64,000 nt of DNA from NCBI RefSeq assembly GCF_044377035.1, contig NZ_JBILJW010000013.1, forward strand, positions 1 through 64,000. Direction: 5' to 3'. Source of the DNA: Silanimonas sp044377035. Its GTDB lineage: Bacteria; Pseudomonadota; Gammaproteobacteria; Xanthomonadales; Xanthomonadaceae. This document shows, in pieces, positions 15,986 through 24,963 of the stretch; position 1 is the stretch's first letter, and every line of letters starts with the position of its first letter. Under the pieces are notes generated by a model, which saw nothing but the letters and a program-made list of their open reading frames with translations, ran no database searches and was not told the origin of the DNA. The position numbers were made by a program, and so were the translations under genes.

Positions 15986-17497
15986 ATGCGCCAGTCCCTG
16001 CTTGCCCGCCGCACGCTGTCCCCGTCGCCCCCGCCGCGCGCCGCACTGCTGCCTTTGGCCTTCGCGCTGTCGCTGGCGCTCGCCGGCACCGTGGCCGCGC
16101 AGCAGGCCGACGGCGCGACCGGCCTCGACGCCGACGACCTGCGCACCGCGGAGACGCTGCGCGATGCGGCGCTGGGCGGCAGCCCGGCCTTCGACATCGT
16201 CGATGAGCTCACCACCACGATCGGCCCGCGCCTCGCCGGCACCGAGGCCGACCACCGCGGCGTCGCCTGGGCGGAAGCGAAGATGAAGGCGCTGGGCTTC
16301 GACAAGGTGTGGCGCCAGCCGGTGAGCTTCCCCTACTGGCTGCGCGGGCACGAATCCGGCGCGATCGTCGGCGCGCATGCGCAGCCGCTCGAAGTGACCA
16401 CGCTCGGCGGCTCGGTGGGCACGAACGGTGCGCCGCTCGAAGCCGAGGTCGTGGCCTTCCCGGACCTGGCCGCGCTGCAGTCCGCGCCGGACGGCAGCCT
16501 CGAGGGCAAGATCGCCTTCGTCGCCTACCGCATGGGCCGCGCTCGCGACGGCTCCGGCTACGGGCCGGCGGTGGGCGCACGCAGCGGGGGCGCGTCGATC
16601 GCCGCGCGCAAGGGCGCCTCCGCGCTGCTGATCCGCTCCATCGGCACCAGCTCGCAGCGCTTCGCCCACACCGGGCAGATGCGCTACGCGGAGGACGCGC
16701 CGAAGATTCCGGCCGCCGCGCTGTCGAGCCCGGACGCCGACCAGATCAGCCGCCTGATCGCGCGCGGCGAAACCGTGCGCGTGCGCCTCGACCTCGCCGC
16801 TGTCACGGCGGGCATCGGCCAGAGCTGGAACGTCATCGGTGACATCACCGGCCGCGAGACGCCCGAGGAGTTCGTCGTCATCGGCGGGCACCTCGATTCC
16901 TGGGACCAGGGCACGGGCGCGCTCGACGACGGCGCTGGCGTAGCGATCACCATGGCGGCGGGCGCCGCGATCGCCGCGCTGCCGGAAGCGCCGCGTCGCA
17001 GCGTGCGCGTCATCGCTTGGGCTGCGGAAGAGAATGGCCTGCTCGGCGCGCGCGAACACGCGAAGCAGGTCGGTGCCAACTGGCCCCGTTACCAGATTGC
17101 GGCGGAAAGCGACTTCGGCGCCGGACGCATCTATGCGCTGCGTTCGAGCACCTCGCCGGAAGCGAAGCCAGTGATCGACGCGATCGGCCGCGTGCTGGCA
17201 CCGCTCGGCATCGCCACCGAATACGGCGTGGGCGGCCCGGGCCCCGACGTCGGGCCGCTGGTGATGCTCGGCGTGCCGTGGGGGCAGCTGGCACAGGACG
17301 GCACGGATTACTTCGACTACCACCACACGCCGGACGACACCCTCGACAAGATCGACCCGAAGGCGCTGGACCAGCAGGTCGCGGCCTATGCGGCCTTCGC
17401 CTACCTCGCGGCCGAAACCTCGGTGGATCTCGGCGAAGCGCAGAAGCCGGCGACGCCGCCGGCGGCGGACCCGCGACGGGATGGCGCCGCGCGCTGA
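15986..17497 (+). CDS. Exported M28-family zinc aminopeptidase
   Basis: 503 residues. A signal peptide covers about the first 42 residues (basic N-terminus, hydrophobic LLPLAFALSLALAG, AQQA cleavage region). A PA-type insert domain follows (about 140-270), then the catalytic M28 domain. Metal ligands and catalytic acids appear in GGHLDSWDQGTGALDDGAG (His, Asp, and bridging Asp), WAAEENGLLGA (Glu pair) and DYHHTPDDTLD (His). It should cleave N-terminal residues from peptides in the periplasm or medium. CGGAG lies before the ATG at 15986. Convergent with the methyltransferase gene. Confidence 0.92.
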   Translation: MRQSLLARRTLSPSPPPRAALLPLAFALSLALAGTVAAQQADGATGLDADDLRTAETLRDAALGGSPAFDIVDELTTTIGPRLAGTEADHRGVAWAEAKMKALGFDKVWRQPVSFPYWLRGHESGAIVGAHAQPLEVTTLGGSVGTNGAPLEAEVVAFPDLAALQSAPDGSLEGKIAFVAYRMGRARDGSGYGPAVGARSGGASIAARKGASALLIRSIGTSSQRFAHTGQMRYAEDAPKIPAAALSSPDADQISRLIARGETVRVRLDLAAVTAGIGQSWNVIGDITGRETPEEFVVIGGHLDSWDQGTGALDDGAGVAITMAAGAAIAALPEAPRRSVRVIAWAAEENGLLGAREHAKQVGANWPRYQIAAESDFGAGRIYALRSSTSPEAKPVIDAIGRVLAPLGIATEYGVGGPGPDVGPLVMLGVPWGQLAQDGTDYFDYHHTPDDTLDKIDPKALDQQVAAYAAFAYLAAETSVDLGEAQKPATPPAADPRRDGAAR

Positions 17498-17530
17498 ACG
17501 CGCCGGCAGGGCCGGGCGCGGCGTGATGGC

Positions 17531-18454
17531 CTAGCGCTCGGCCCTCAGGGCCCAGAGCCCGAACAGGCCGTACTCCGGCGCGAAGCTGCGGATCCATTCC
17601 GCCCGCCGGAAGCCCGCCTCGCGAAGCGCGTCGAGCAGGTCCCAACCGAAGTGGTAGAAGCACAGCACGCCGCCGGAGACGGGATCGCCGTGGATCTCCT
17701 CCGGCTCGAGGTGTTCGATGCTCCCGTCCTCGCGCAGCCTTGCGCGCACGAGGGTCTGCTGCACCGTCTCGAGGAAAGGCACGGTGAGGACCAGTCGCCC
17801 GCCGGGGGCCAGCACGCGCGCGAACTCGCGCAACGCGGCCCGGTAGTCGGGCACGTGCTCCAACACGTCGAAACAACCGATGGCGTCGAATGAGGCATCG
17901 GGATCGCGCAAGGCGGTGATGTCGGCCTCGTTGAGCGTGCCCTGCCCACCAAGATCGTTGAACCAGCGCTGCAGCCTCGCCCGTCGCGCCGCGTCGAGGC
18001 CGTACTCGCTGCCCTGCGCGTTCGGCACCTGCTGCTGCAACCAGACGAAGCCCGGCGACGCCTGCTCGGTCAGATAGACGCGCGCCGTCGCGAGCGGCAG
18101 GCCATCCAGCAGCAAGGACAGGGCCTGCCGCATGCGGGCGTTGTTGCAGCAGCGGCTACAGGCCAGGCCTTCGCGCACGTCGAAGCTCGCGGCATCGCCG
18201 GGCCGACCAAAGACGACCCGTTCCGCGCACAGCGGGCACAGGCCCGAGAGGCCCTCCTCGCCCAGCGCGTTCGGCAATTGCACGCCCATCTGCCACTGCG
18301 CTTTCAAGCGCTCATGGCCAACGCCGTCGCGCAGCGCGAGGAAGTCGGCACGGCGCGACCAGCATTCCCCCGGCACGCGGACATCGCCGGCGTCGACCCG
18401 ACGCGGCAGCGGGGATCGCGCAGCGCGGCGGGAGAGGAAACGCGGCAGGCGCAT
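17531..18454 (-). CDS. Class I SAM methyltransferase with N-terminal Cys4 motif
   Basis: 307 residues. The N-terminal third has CPLC and, after about 24 residues, CSRC followed by CNNAR, a likely zinc site. The C-terminal half is a methyltransferase type 11 domain: IGCFDVLEHVPDYRAAL is the post-I/II region and LAPGGRLVLTVPF follows. A clear motif I glycine loop is not seen; the LTEQASPGFVWL stretch may take its place. Family members with this layout modify glycans or small molecules; substrate unknown. Its ATG overlaps the stop of the upstream metalloprotease gene (ATGA), so the two are translationally coupled. The frame is open upstream only as a shadow of that gene. Confidence 0.8.
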   Translation of the reverse strand: MRLPRFLSRRAARSPLPRRVDAGDVRVPGECWSRRADFLALRDGVGHERLKAQWQMGVQLPNALGEEGLSGLCPLCAERVVFGRPGDAASFDVREGLACSRCCNNARMRQALSLLLDGLPLATARVYLTEQASPGFVWLQQQVPNAQGSEYGLDAARRARLQRWFNDLGGQGTLNEADITALRDPDASFDAIGCFDVLEHVPDYRAALREFARVLAPGGRLVLTVPFLETVQQTLVRARLREDGSIEHLEPEEIHGDPVSGGVLCFYHFGWDLLDALREAGFRRAEWIRSFAPEYGLFGLWALRAER

Positions 18455-19683
18455 CAGCGCAGCAGCGGCGTGTCGAGCACGCGCGAGGGACGGCCCATCA
18501 CGTCCTCGACGGCGGCGGCGAGGTCTTCGCGCGACACCTCGCGGACGTCGACGAGCTGGTGCATGACATCGTCGAGTGACTTGTCGTCGTTCGTAGCGCG
18601 GCGGATCTCGCGGTCGAGCTCGCGGAACAGGCCGACGGCGCGTGCGGTCTGCGGGCCCCAGCTGCGCGCACCGGTCAGCGTGCGGACGTTGCGGCCGTGG
18701 TTCTGCATCCACTCGAAGGCGCGGTCGCGGCGCTGGTCGCTTAGGAGGCCCGCGCGATTGAGCAGGGTGATCGAGTAGAACTCGGCGCTGCCTTCGGCGA
18801 TCCAGTCGTCCCCCTCGACGCCGCGGATGCGGGTGACGAGGTGCACCAGTTCGTGCACGAGGGTGGACGTCCCGTTCTCGCTGATCAGCGGCCGGTCGGC
18901 ATGCAGGTAGAGCGAACGCGGGCCGGAAAGACCGCCACGCCACATCGGATCGCCGGCGCTGACGATCAGGATCTTCGACGGCAGGTCGCCGAAGGCAGCG
19001 CGCATCTCCGGCGCGACGAGGTTGAGGAAGGCCAGCGCGTCGTTGCGGCGCACCGGGTCGCCCACCGGGCCGGCGATGCTCACCTCCATGCCGTCGATGA
19101 ACTCGCGTCGCGTGCCAACGGAGCCGGCGATCATCCAGCCCACCGGACGGTCGAAGCGGCGCTCCGCATTCACGACCACGAAGCCCTTGCGGTCGCGCGT
19201 GTGCACGAAGGGCGTGTCGACATTGGTCCAGCCCGGAGGCAGGTCGAAGAACAGACGCGCCGAGGAATCGGAACCGGCCGTGGTTCGCACCGAAATCGAG
19301 GGGACGAGGTCGTCGCCGCGGACGATGACCCAGTCGCGCGTCATGCGGGCGTCATGGCCCCCGCCGCGGCGCTGGTGGTCCACCTTGTAGCGCCAGCGCA
19401 GCGTCGAGGCACGGCGCGGATCGGGCACCCAGGTCCAGCGGTCGCCGGTGTTCCTCAGGGTGCCGCCCTGCGCGCGCACCTGCGAGTAGCGCGACGGGTC
19501 GAAGCGCACTTCGAGGTGGGTGGCGCGGCCGCTGCCCGGCGTGTGCGTCATCGCGACATCGGCCACGCCCTGCGCCGGCACGAAGGCCACCCGGTAGTCG
19601 ATGTCGTAACGCGTGCGCTCGGCGGCGTGGAGGGACGACGCGAGCAGCAGGCACAGCAGGACGAGGCGGATCAGGGCGGTCAT
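18454..19683 (-). CDS. Exported HExxH metalloprotease-like protein
   Basis: 409 residues. The signal peptide is MTALIRLVLLCLLLASSLHA. The N-terminal half is beta-rich (about residues 20-190), resembling the N-domain of M61 glycyl-aminopeptidase relatives. The C-terminal half has STLVHELVHLVTRI followed by WIAEGSAEFYS, that is HExxH plus the third zinc ligand Glu of gluzincins. Likely a periplasmic zinc peptidase; the substrate is unknown. The ATG at 19683 begins the signal peptide, so it is preferred over an upstream ATG at 19731. The stop overlaps the methyltransferase start. It is 51 bases downstream of the YfiF-like gene on the same strand. Confidence 0.82.
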   Translation of the reverse strand: MTALIRLVLLCLLLASSLHAAERTRYDIDYRVAFVPAQGVADVAMTHTPGSGRATHLEVRFDPSRYSQVRAQGGTLRNTGDRWTWVPDPRRASTLRWRYKVDHQRRGGGHDARMTRDWVIVRGDDLVPSISVRTTAGSDSSARLFFDLPPGWTNVDTPFVHTRDRKGFVVVNAERRFDRPVGWMIAGSVGTRREFIDGMEVSIAGPVGDPVRRNDALAFLNLVAPEMRAAFGDLPSKILIVSAGDPMWRGGLSGPRSLYLHADRPLISENGTSTLVHELVHLVTRIRGVEGDDWIAEGSAEFYSITLLNRAGLLSDQRRDRAFEWMQNHGRNVRTLTGARSWGPQTARAVGLFRELDREIRRATNDDKSLDDVMHQLVDVREVSREDLAAAVEDVMGRPSRVLDTPLLR

Positions 19684-19734
19684 GGGTGCGGGGCCAAGGC
19701 CGTGGAGGCGAACGGCCCGCAGTATGCCCAAGCC

Positions 19735-20571
19735 TCAACGCCGCTGGCGGCACCATTCGGCTAGCAGCACGGCCGTCGCCGAGGCCACGTTCAGGCTTTC
19801 CACGCGGCCGCTGCCGGGAATGCCCACCTTGCGTGAACAAGCGGCCGCCACGGCGAGGTCAAGGCCTTCGCCTTCCGCGCCCAGCACCCACACGCAGCGC
19901 GGCGGCAGCGGCAAGGCGTAAAGGTCGTCGCCACCGCGGACGACGGTCGCCAGCAGCTGGAAGCCCAAGCCCTGAAGCTGGGTGGCGGAGTTGTCGCTAC
20001 GCCCGAGTCGCACCAGAGGCACGGCTTCGGCGCCGCCTTCGGCGACCCGCACCGCCGCACCCGACAGCGCCAGTGGGGAGTCCTTGGGCAGCAGTACGGC
20101 GGTCACGCCGAAATGCGCGGCCGAGCGCAGGATCGCGCCGAAGTTGTGCGGATTGCCCACGCCGTCGAGCCACAGCAGCTGGCAGGGGCCGGCAGGCAGG
20201 TCGCGCAAGAAGGCCGAGAGCCCGAGTTCGTCGGGGCGGCGCATCGCCATCACCACGCCCTCGTGGTGCTGCGTGCCGGCGACCTTGGCCAGTTCGTCGG
20301 CATCGACCACCGTGTAGCCGCGGCGGTTCGCCACGCACCACGCCATCACATCGCGCATCTCGCCCATGCGCTCGGCGAGCAGCCAGAGCTTGCGAAGGTC
20401 ACCGGGGCGCGCGGCAAACGCGGCCCGCACGGCGTTCAAGCCGAACAGCCGGACCTCATCGTCGTTGCGCGGCGGACGCGGGCGCGCGGCCTCCTCCGGA
20501 CGATCGGCACGCTCCGTCCGCCCCGGGGGCGAACGGCGACCCGGCCACGGCGTGCGCGGCGGGCCGCTCAT
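19735..20571 (-). CDS. TrmH-family (SPOUT) RNA 2'-O-methyltransferase, YfiF-like
   Basis: 278 residues. A Pro/Arg-rich N-terminal tail (about 40 residues) is followed by a substrate-binding domain (LFGLNAVRAAFAARP, CVANRRGYTVVDADELAKVAG-type sequence). The SPOUT domain has the three knot motifs NPHNFGAILRSA, VLGAEGEGL and ESLNVASATAVLL. The middle part follows E. coli YfiF more closely than RlmB, including GTQHHEGV. It transfers a methyl group to a ribose in rRNA or tRNA; the exact site is unknown for this subgroup. Its ATG overlaps the stop of the RND pump gene (ATGA), an unexpected coupling. Confidence 0.88.
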   Translation of the reverse strand: MSGPPRTPWPGRRSPPGRTERADRPEEAARPRPPRNDDEVRLFGLNAVRAAFAARPGDLRKLWLLAERMGEMRDVMAWCVANRRGYTVVDADELAKVAGTQHHEGVVMAMRRPDELGLSAFLRDLPAGPCQLLWLDGVGNPHNFGAILRSAAHFGVTAVLLPKDSPLALSGAAVRVAEGGAEAVPLVRLGRSDNSATQLQGLGFQLLATVVRGGDDLYALPLPPRCVWVLGAEGEGLDLAVAAACSRKVGIPGSGRVESLNVASATAVLLAEWCRQRR

Positions 20572-23500
20572 GCCTTGGCCTCGCCATCGACGTCGACATG
20601 CAGGGTTTCGAGGCGGTCGAGTTCACGGCCACGGGCTTCCGGCGCCGTGGTGTAGGGCGCCACGCGCTGGTAGAGCGCCGGGATCACGTACAGCGTGAGG
20701 AAGGTCGACAGCGCGACGCCGAACACGATGACGATGCCGATGGCGTTGCGCGACGCGGAGCCCGCGCCGCCACCGAACATCAGCGGCAAAGCGCCGGCGA
20801 CGGTCGCGATCGAGGTCATCAGGATCGGGCGCAGGCGGATCGACGAAGCCTCGATCACGGCCTCGCGCACGCTGCGCCCTTCGTCGCGCAGCTGGTTCGC
20901 GAACTCGACGATCAGGATGCCGTTCTTCGCCGCGAGGCCCACCAGCATGATCAGGCCGATCTGGCTGAACAGGTTGATGCTCGCCCCGGGGCCCCAGAGC
21001 CCGGCCAAGGACAGCAGGTGCATGCTCCAGAGCCCGAACAGCGCGCCGAGCACCGCCAGCGGCACGGTGAGCATGATCACGAAGGGGTGGGCGAAGCTCT
21101 CGAACTGCGCCGCCAGCACCAGATACACGATGAGCAGGGCCATCGCGAAGGCGAACAGGATGGCCGCGCTGCTCTGCTGGGCTTCGCGCGCTTCGCCCTT
21201 CCAGCCGAGCTGGGCGTTCGGCGGCAGCACGCGGGCCGCGGCGTCCTCCACCCAGGCGGTCGCTTCGCCCAGCGTGTAGCCGGGGGCGAGCGAGGCGGAG
21301 ATGGTGATGGCGCGCAGGCGGTTGAAGCGGTTGAGGCTGCCGGGTTCTGCCAATTCGCGGAAGGTCACCAGCGACGCCATCGGGATCAGCGGGCCGGCCG
21401 ACGAACGCACGTACAGGCCGTCGAGGTCCTGCGGCGTGGCGCGGTCGTCCGACTGCGCCTGCAGGATCACGTCGTACTCTTCGCCGCCATCGACGTAGGT
21501 GCCGACGCGGCGCGAACCCATCATCGTCTCCAGCGTGCGGCCGATGTCCTGCACCGAAACGCCGAGCGCCGCGGCGCGCTCGCGGTTGATGTCGATGCGC
21601 AGCTGCGGGCGGGTTTCCTTGTAGTCCGAATCGGCGCCGAACATCTGCGTGTTCGACTCCATCTCCTTGAGCATCGCGTCGCGCCACTGCGCCAGCTCGG
21701 CGTAATCGGGGCCGCCAAGCACGATCTGGAACTGCTGGCCGCCGCGCGAACGCGTCAGGCCGGAACGGGCGATCGGCCGCGCGACGACGCCCGGCACCGC
21801 GGCCAACTGGCCCCGGAGGTCGTTGACCACGTCGTTCGTGGTCACGTCGCGCTCGTCCCAGAGCTTCATCAGCACGATCGCGTTGCCGGTGTGCATGTCC
21901 TGCTGGCCGCCGCCGAAGCCGCCCGGCACGCGGGCGATGACGCGGTGGATCGCGCCTTCCTCCTTGGCATTGTCGAGCAGGATCGATTCGACCTGCTGCA
22001 TCTGCGTCACCGTGTAGTCGAAGCCTGCACCCTCTGGGCCGGCTACCGAGACGAAGAACGAACCGCGGTCCTCCGGCGGCGCCAGTTCCGTCGGCACGAG
22101 GCGGAACAGCAACACGCTGAGCCCCATCGCCGCGATGACGATGGCCGCGAAGACCCCGGTGCGGCCGACGTGGCGCTCCAGCGAACGCCGGTAGGCGGCG
22201 GTGATCCGGCCGAGCACGCCATCGACCTTCGCCGCGAAGCTGCCCGACTCGGGGCGGTGCGGCTCGAGTAGCAGCGAGCACATCATCGGCGTCAGGGTCA
22301 GGGCGACGAAGGCCGAAATCGCGATGGCACCGGCCAGCGCCACCGCCAATTCGCGGAACAGGCGCCCGTTGTTGCCTTCGAGGAAGGCGACCGGCACGAA
22401 CACCGCGATCAGCACGGCCGTCGTGGCGATCACCGCGAAGGCCACCTGGCGGGTGCCACGGCGCGCGGCGACGAGGCGCGGTTCGCCAAGGTCTACGCGG
22501 CGCTGGCAGTTCTCCAGCACCACGATGGCATCGTCGACGACCAGGCCGATCGACAGCACGATCGCCAGCAGCGTGAGCAGGTTGATGGAGAAGCCGAAGG
22601 CCCACAGCGCGATGAAGGCCGCGGTCAGGCACACCGGCAGGGTTACGGCCGGCACCAGCGCCGCGCGCACGCTGCCGAGGAACAGCCAGATCACGATCAG
22701 CACCAGCACCAGGGCTTCGGCGAGCGTCTTCCAAACCTGGAAGACCGACACCTCGATGAACTGCGTCGAGTCGAAGGCGACGCCCATCGAGATGTCGGGC
22801 GGCAGCGTCGCGTTGATCGCATCGAGCTCGGCACGCACCGCACGGGCCACGTCGATCGAGTTGGCGGTCGACGTCTTGATGATCTGGAAGCCGACCTGCG
22901 GCTCGCCGTTGCCGCGGAACCACGCCCGGCGTTCGGCGGCCTCGCGGTCGACCCGCGCGACATCGCCGAGGCGCACGGGGGTGCCTTCGCGGCCATTGGC
23001 GAGCACCAGGGCCGAGAAGTCCTCGGGGGTCTGGTAGGCGCGCGACATCCGCAGGACGAAGTCGCGCGTCGAGGATTCCAGCTGGCCGGCCGGCAGTTCG
23101 ACGTTTTCGCGACGGAGCGCGCTCTCGACGTCGTTGACCGTCAGGCCACGCGCCGCAAGGGCCGTGCGATCCAGCCAGACCCGCATCGCATAGCGCTGGC
23201 CGCCGCCGAGACGCGCGCTGGCCACGCCCGAAATGCTCGAAAAGCGATCGAGCAGGTAGCGCTCGGCGTAGTCGGTCAGGCCAAGGATGTCGCGCTCGGC
23301 CGAGGCGACGAAGAGGAACATGATCGGCTCGGCGTCGGCCGAAACCTTCGCGACCTGCGGCGGATCGGCTTCTTCCGGGAGGCGGTCGATGACGCGGCTG
23401 ACGGCGTCACGCACGTCGTTCGCGGCGGATTCGATGTCACGGCTCAGCGTGAACTCGAGGCTGACGTCGGATCGGCCGTTGCGCGAGGAGCTCTCGATCA

Positions 23501-23735
23501 GGTCGACGCCTTCGATGCCGGCGACCGCATCCTCGAGCACCTGGGTGATGCGGCTTTCGACCACCGCCGCGGACGCCCCGGGGTAATCGACCTGCACCGA
23601 GACCACCGGCGGGTCGATATCGGGCAACTCGCGGAGCGTGAGCTGGGAAAAGGCGATGAGGCCGATAACGATCAGCAGCAGGCTCATCACCGTCGCCAAC
23701 ACCGGGCGGCGGATCGAAAGATCGGAGAGCACCAT
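20568..23735 (-). CDS. RND-family multidrug efflux permease
   Basis: 1055 residues, full length for an HAE1-type inner-membrane pump that expels hydrophobic or amphiphilic compounds with proton motive force. Twelve membrane helices in two repeats, with large periplasmic loops between helices 1-2 and 7-8. The N-terminus SDLSIRRPVLATVMSL is typical. GLVVDDAIVVLENCQRR carries the paired Asp of helix 4 needed for proton relay, and AAKNGILIVEFANQLRDEG lies in helix 10. It begins 11 bases after the adaptor stop, and its own stop overlaps the methyltransferase start. No outer-membrane TolC-like gene is nearby; a distant one would be shared. Confidence 0.94.
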   Translation of the reverse strand: MVLSDLSIRRPVLATVMSLLLIVIGLIAFSQLTLRELPDIDPPVVSVQVDYPGASAAVVESRITQVLEDAVAGIEGVDLIESSSRNGRSDVSLEFTLSRDIESAANDVRDAVSRVIDRLPEEADPPQVAKVSADAEPIMFLFVASAERDILGLTDYAERYLLDRFSSISGVASARLGGGQRYAMRVWLDRTALAARGLTVNDVESALRRENVELPAGQLESSTRDFVLRMSRAYQTPEDFSALVLANGREGTPVRLGDVARVDREAAERRAWFRGNGEPQVGFQIIKTSTANSIDVARAVRAELDAINATLPPDISMGVAFDSTQFIEVSVFQVWKTLAEALVLVLIVIWLFLGSVRAALVPAVTLPVCLTAAFIALWAFGFSINLLTLLAIVLSIGLVVDDAIVVLENCQRRVDLGEPRLVAARRGTRQVAFAVIATTAVLIAVFVPVAFLEGNNGRLFRELAVALAGAIAISAFVALTLTPMMCSLLLEPHRPESGSFAAKVDGVLGRITAAYRRSLERHVGRTGVFAAIVIAAMGLSVLLFRLVPTELAPPEDRGSFFVSVAGPEGAGFDYTVTQMQQVESILLDNAKEEGAIHRVIARVPGGFGGGQQDMHTGNAIVLMKLWDERDVTTNDVVNDLRGQLAAVPGVVARPIARSGLTRSRGGQQFQIVLGGPDYAELAQWRDAMLKEMESNTQMFGADSDYKETRPQLRIDINRERAAALGVSVQDIGRTLETMMGSRRVGTYVDGGEEYDVILQAQSDDRATPQDLDGLYVRSSAGPLIPMASLVTFRELAEPGSLNRFNRLRAITISASLAPGYTLGEATAWVEDAAARVLPPNAQLGWKGEAREAQQSSAAILFAFAMALLIVYLVLAAQFESFAHPFVIMLTVPLAVLGALFGLWSMHLLSLAGLWGPGASINLFSQIGLIMLVGLAAKNGILIVEFANQLRDEGRSVREAVIEASSIRLRPILMTSIATVAGALPLMFGGGAGSASRNAIGIVIVFGVALSTFLTLYVIPALYQRVAPYTTAPEARGRELDRLETLHVDVDGEAKA

Positions 23736-23746
23736 GGTCGGACTCC

Positions 23747-24835
23747 TCAGCCGCGCGCCGGCGGCGCGCCGGCGGTGTCGGCCGGGCCGTCGCCCGTCCC
23801 GCCCACGGCGGCCTCGACGATCTTTTGGCCCGGTCGCAGCTTCACGGTGCCGTCGACCACCACGCGGTCACCGGCTTCAAGGCCTTCCAGCACCTCGACG
23901 CGGCCGGCTTCGCGGGCGCCGAGCTTGACCGGCGCCATCTGCGCAACGCCCTCAGCATCGACGCGATAGACGAAACTGAGGCTGCCGTTCTGCTGCACCG
24001 AGATTTCCGGCACCACCAGCGCCTCGCGCTCGGTCTGAAGCACCGACAGGGTGAGCAGCATGCCAGGCAGCAGCTTGCCGTCGGTGTTGTCGACGGCGGC
24101 GCGGACGATGACCGAGCGCGTCGCGATGTCGATGCGCGAATCAACGCTGAGGATGCGCCCGAAGAACACCTCGCCGCGCCACGCGTCGCTGCGCGCCTCG
24201 ACGACGAGGCCGTCCTTCAGCTTCGCGAGGTGCACTTCCGGCACCGAGAAATCGACCTGCATCGTGTCGATGGCGTCGAGCGTGGTGATGGTCGTGCCCG
24301 GGCCGAGGAGTTGGCCGGTGCTGACTTCCCGCAGGCCGAGCACGCCGGCGAACGGCGCCACGATCGCGCGGTCGGAGACGCGCGCCATCGCCTGCTGCAC
24401 TTGGGCCTGCGCGGCATCGCGCGCGGCGCGCTGGGCGTCGAGCTGGCTGGTGGGGATGAGCTTCTGCTCGGCCAGCTGGCGCTGGCGGTCGAACTGGCGC
24501 TGCGCCTCCCGCGCGGCGGTGCGCGCCGCATCGAGGTCGGCGACGTCGCCGCCCACATCGAGGTCCACCAGCACCTGCCCCGCTTCGACGCGCTGCCCGC
24601 TCTCGAAGCGGACGCGCTCGACGCGTTCGGACAACTTCGAGGTGATGGCGATCGACTCGCTGGCGCGCGCCGTGCCGATCGCGTCGAGGCGGTCGGTCCA
24701 GGTCGCCATCGCCGCGAGCTGCGTCGTCACCACGGCCGGCGGCCCACCGGCGCCGCCCGGGCCGCCCCCCGCATTGCCACCGCAAGCCACGAGACCGATG
24801 GCCGCGGCCAGCAGCAGTCCACTTCGCAGGTTCAT
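23747..24835 (-). CDS. RND efflux periplasmic adaptor lipoprotein
   Basis: 362 residues. A lipoprotein signal MNLRSGLLLAAAIGLVAC gives acylation at Cys18, followed by a Gly-rich linker. Then come the membrane-fusion-protein pieces: a barrel-sandwich lipoyl half (FESGQRVEAGQVLVDLD), an alpha-helical hairpin (AREAQRQFDRQRQLAEQ ... ARDAAQAQVQQAM), the second lipoyl half (IVAPFAGVLGLREVSTGQ) and the beta-barrel and membrane-proximal domains. It links the pump to an outer-membrane channel. AAGGAA stands seven bases before the ATG at 24835, so upstream ATGs are rejected. First gene of adaptor-pump-methyltransferase; a promoter must lie in the short gap to the kinase gene. Confidence 0.93.
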   Translation of the reverse strand: MNLRSGLLLAAAIGLVACGGNAGGGPGGAGGPPAVVTTQLAAMATWTDRLDAIGTARASESIAITSKLSERVERVRFESGQRVEAGQVLVDLDVGGDVADLDAARTAAREAQRQFDRQRQLAEQKLIPTSQLDAQRAARDAAQAQVQQAMARVSDRAIVAPFAGVLGLREVSTGQLLGPGTTITTLDAIDTMQVDFSVPEVHLAKLKDGLVVEARSDAWRGEVFFGRILSVDSRIDIATRSVIVRAAVDNTDGKLLPGMLLTLSVLQTEREALVVPEISVQQNGSLSFVYRVDAEGVAQMAPVKLGAREAGRVEVLEGLEAGDRVVVDGTVKLRPGQKIVEAAVGGTGDGPADTAGAPPARG

Positions 24836-24963
24836 GCACGTTCCTTCCATCGACGCCGACCTGGACGGCCGGCGATAGCCCGCTAGGATGCCGCAAGGGC
24901 CGTTAGCGTCGCATCGACAGGCGTAGCAAACTTGCAACGCTGCATTGCGCGAAGACGCTGGAC

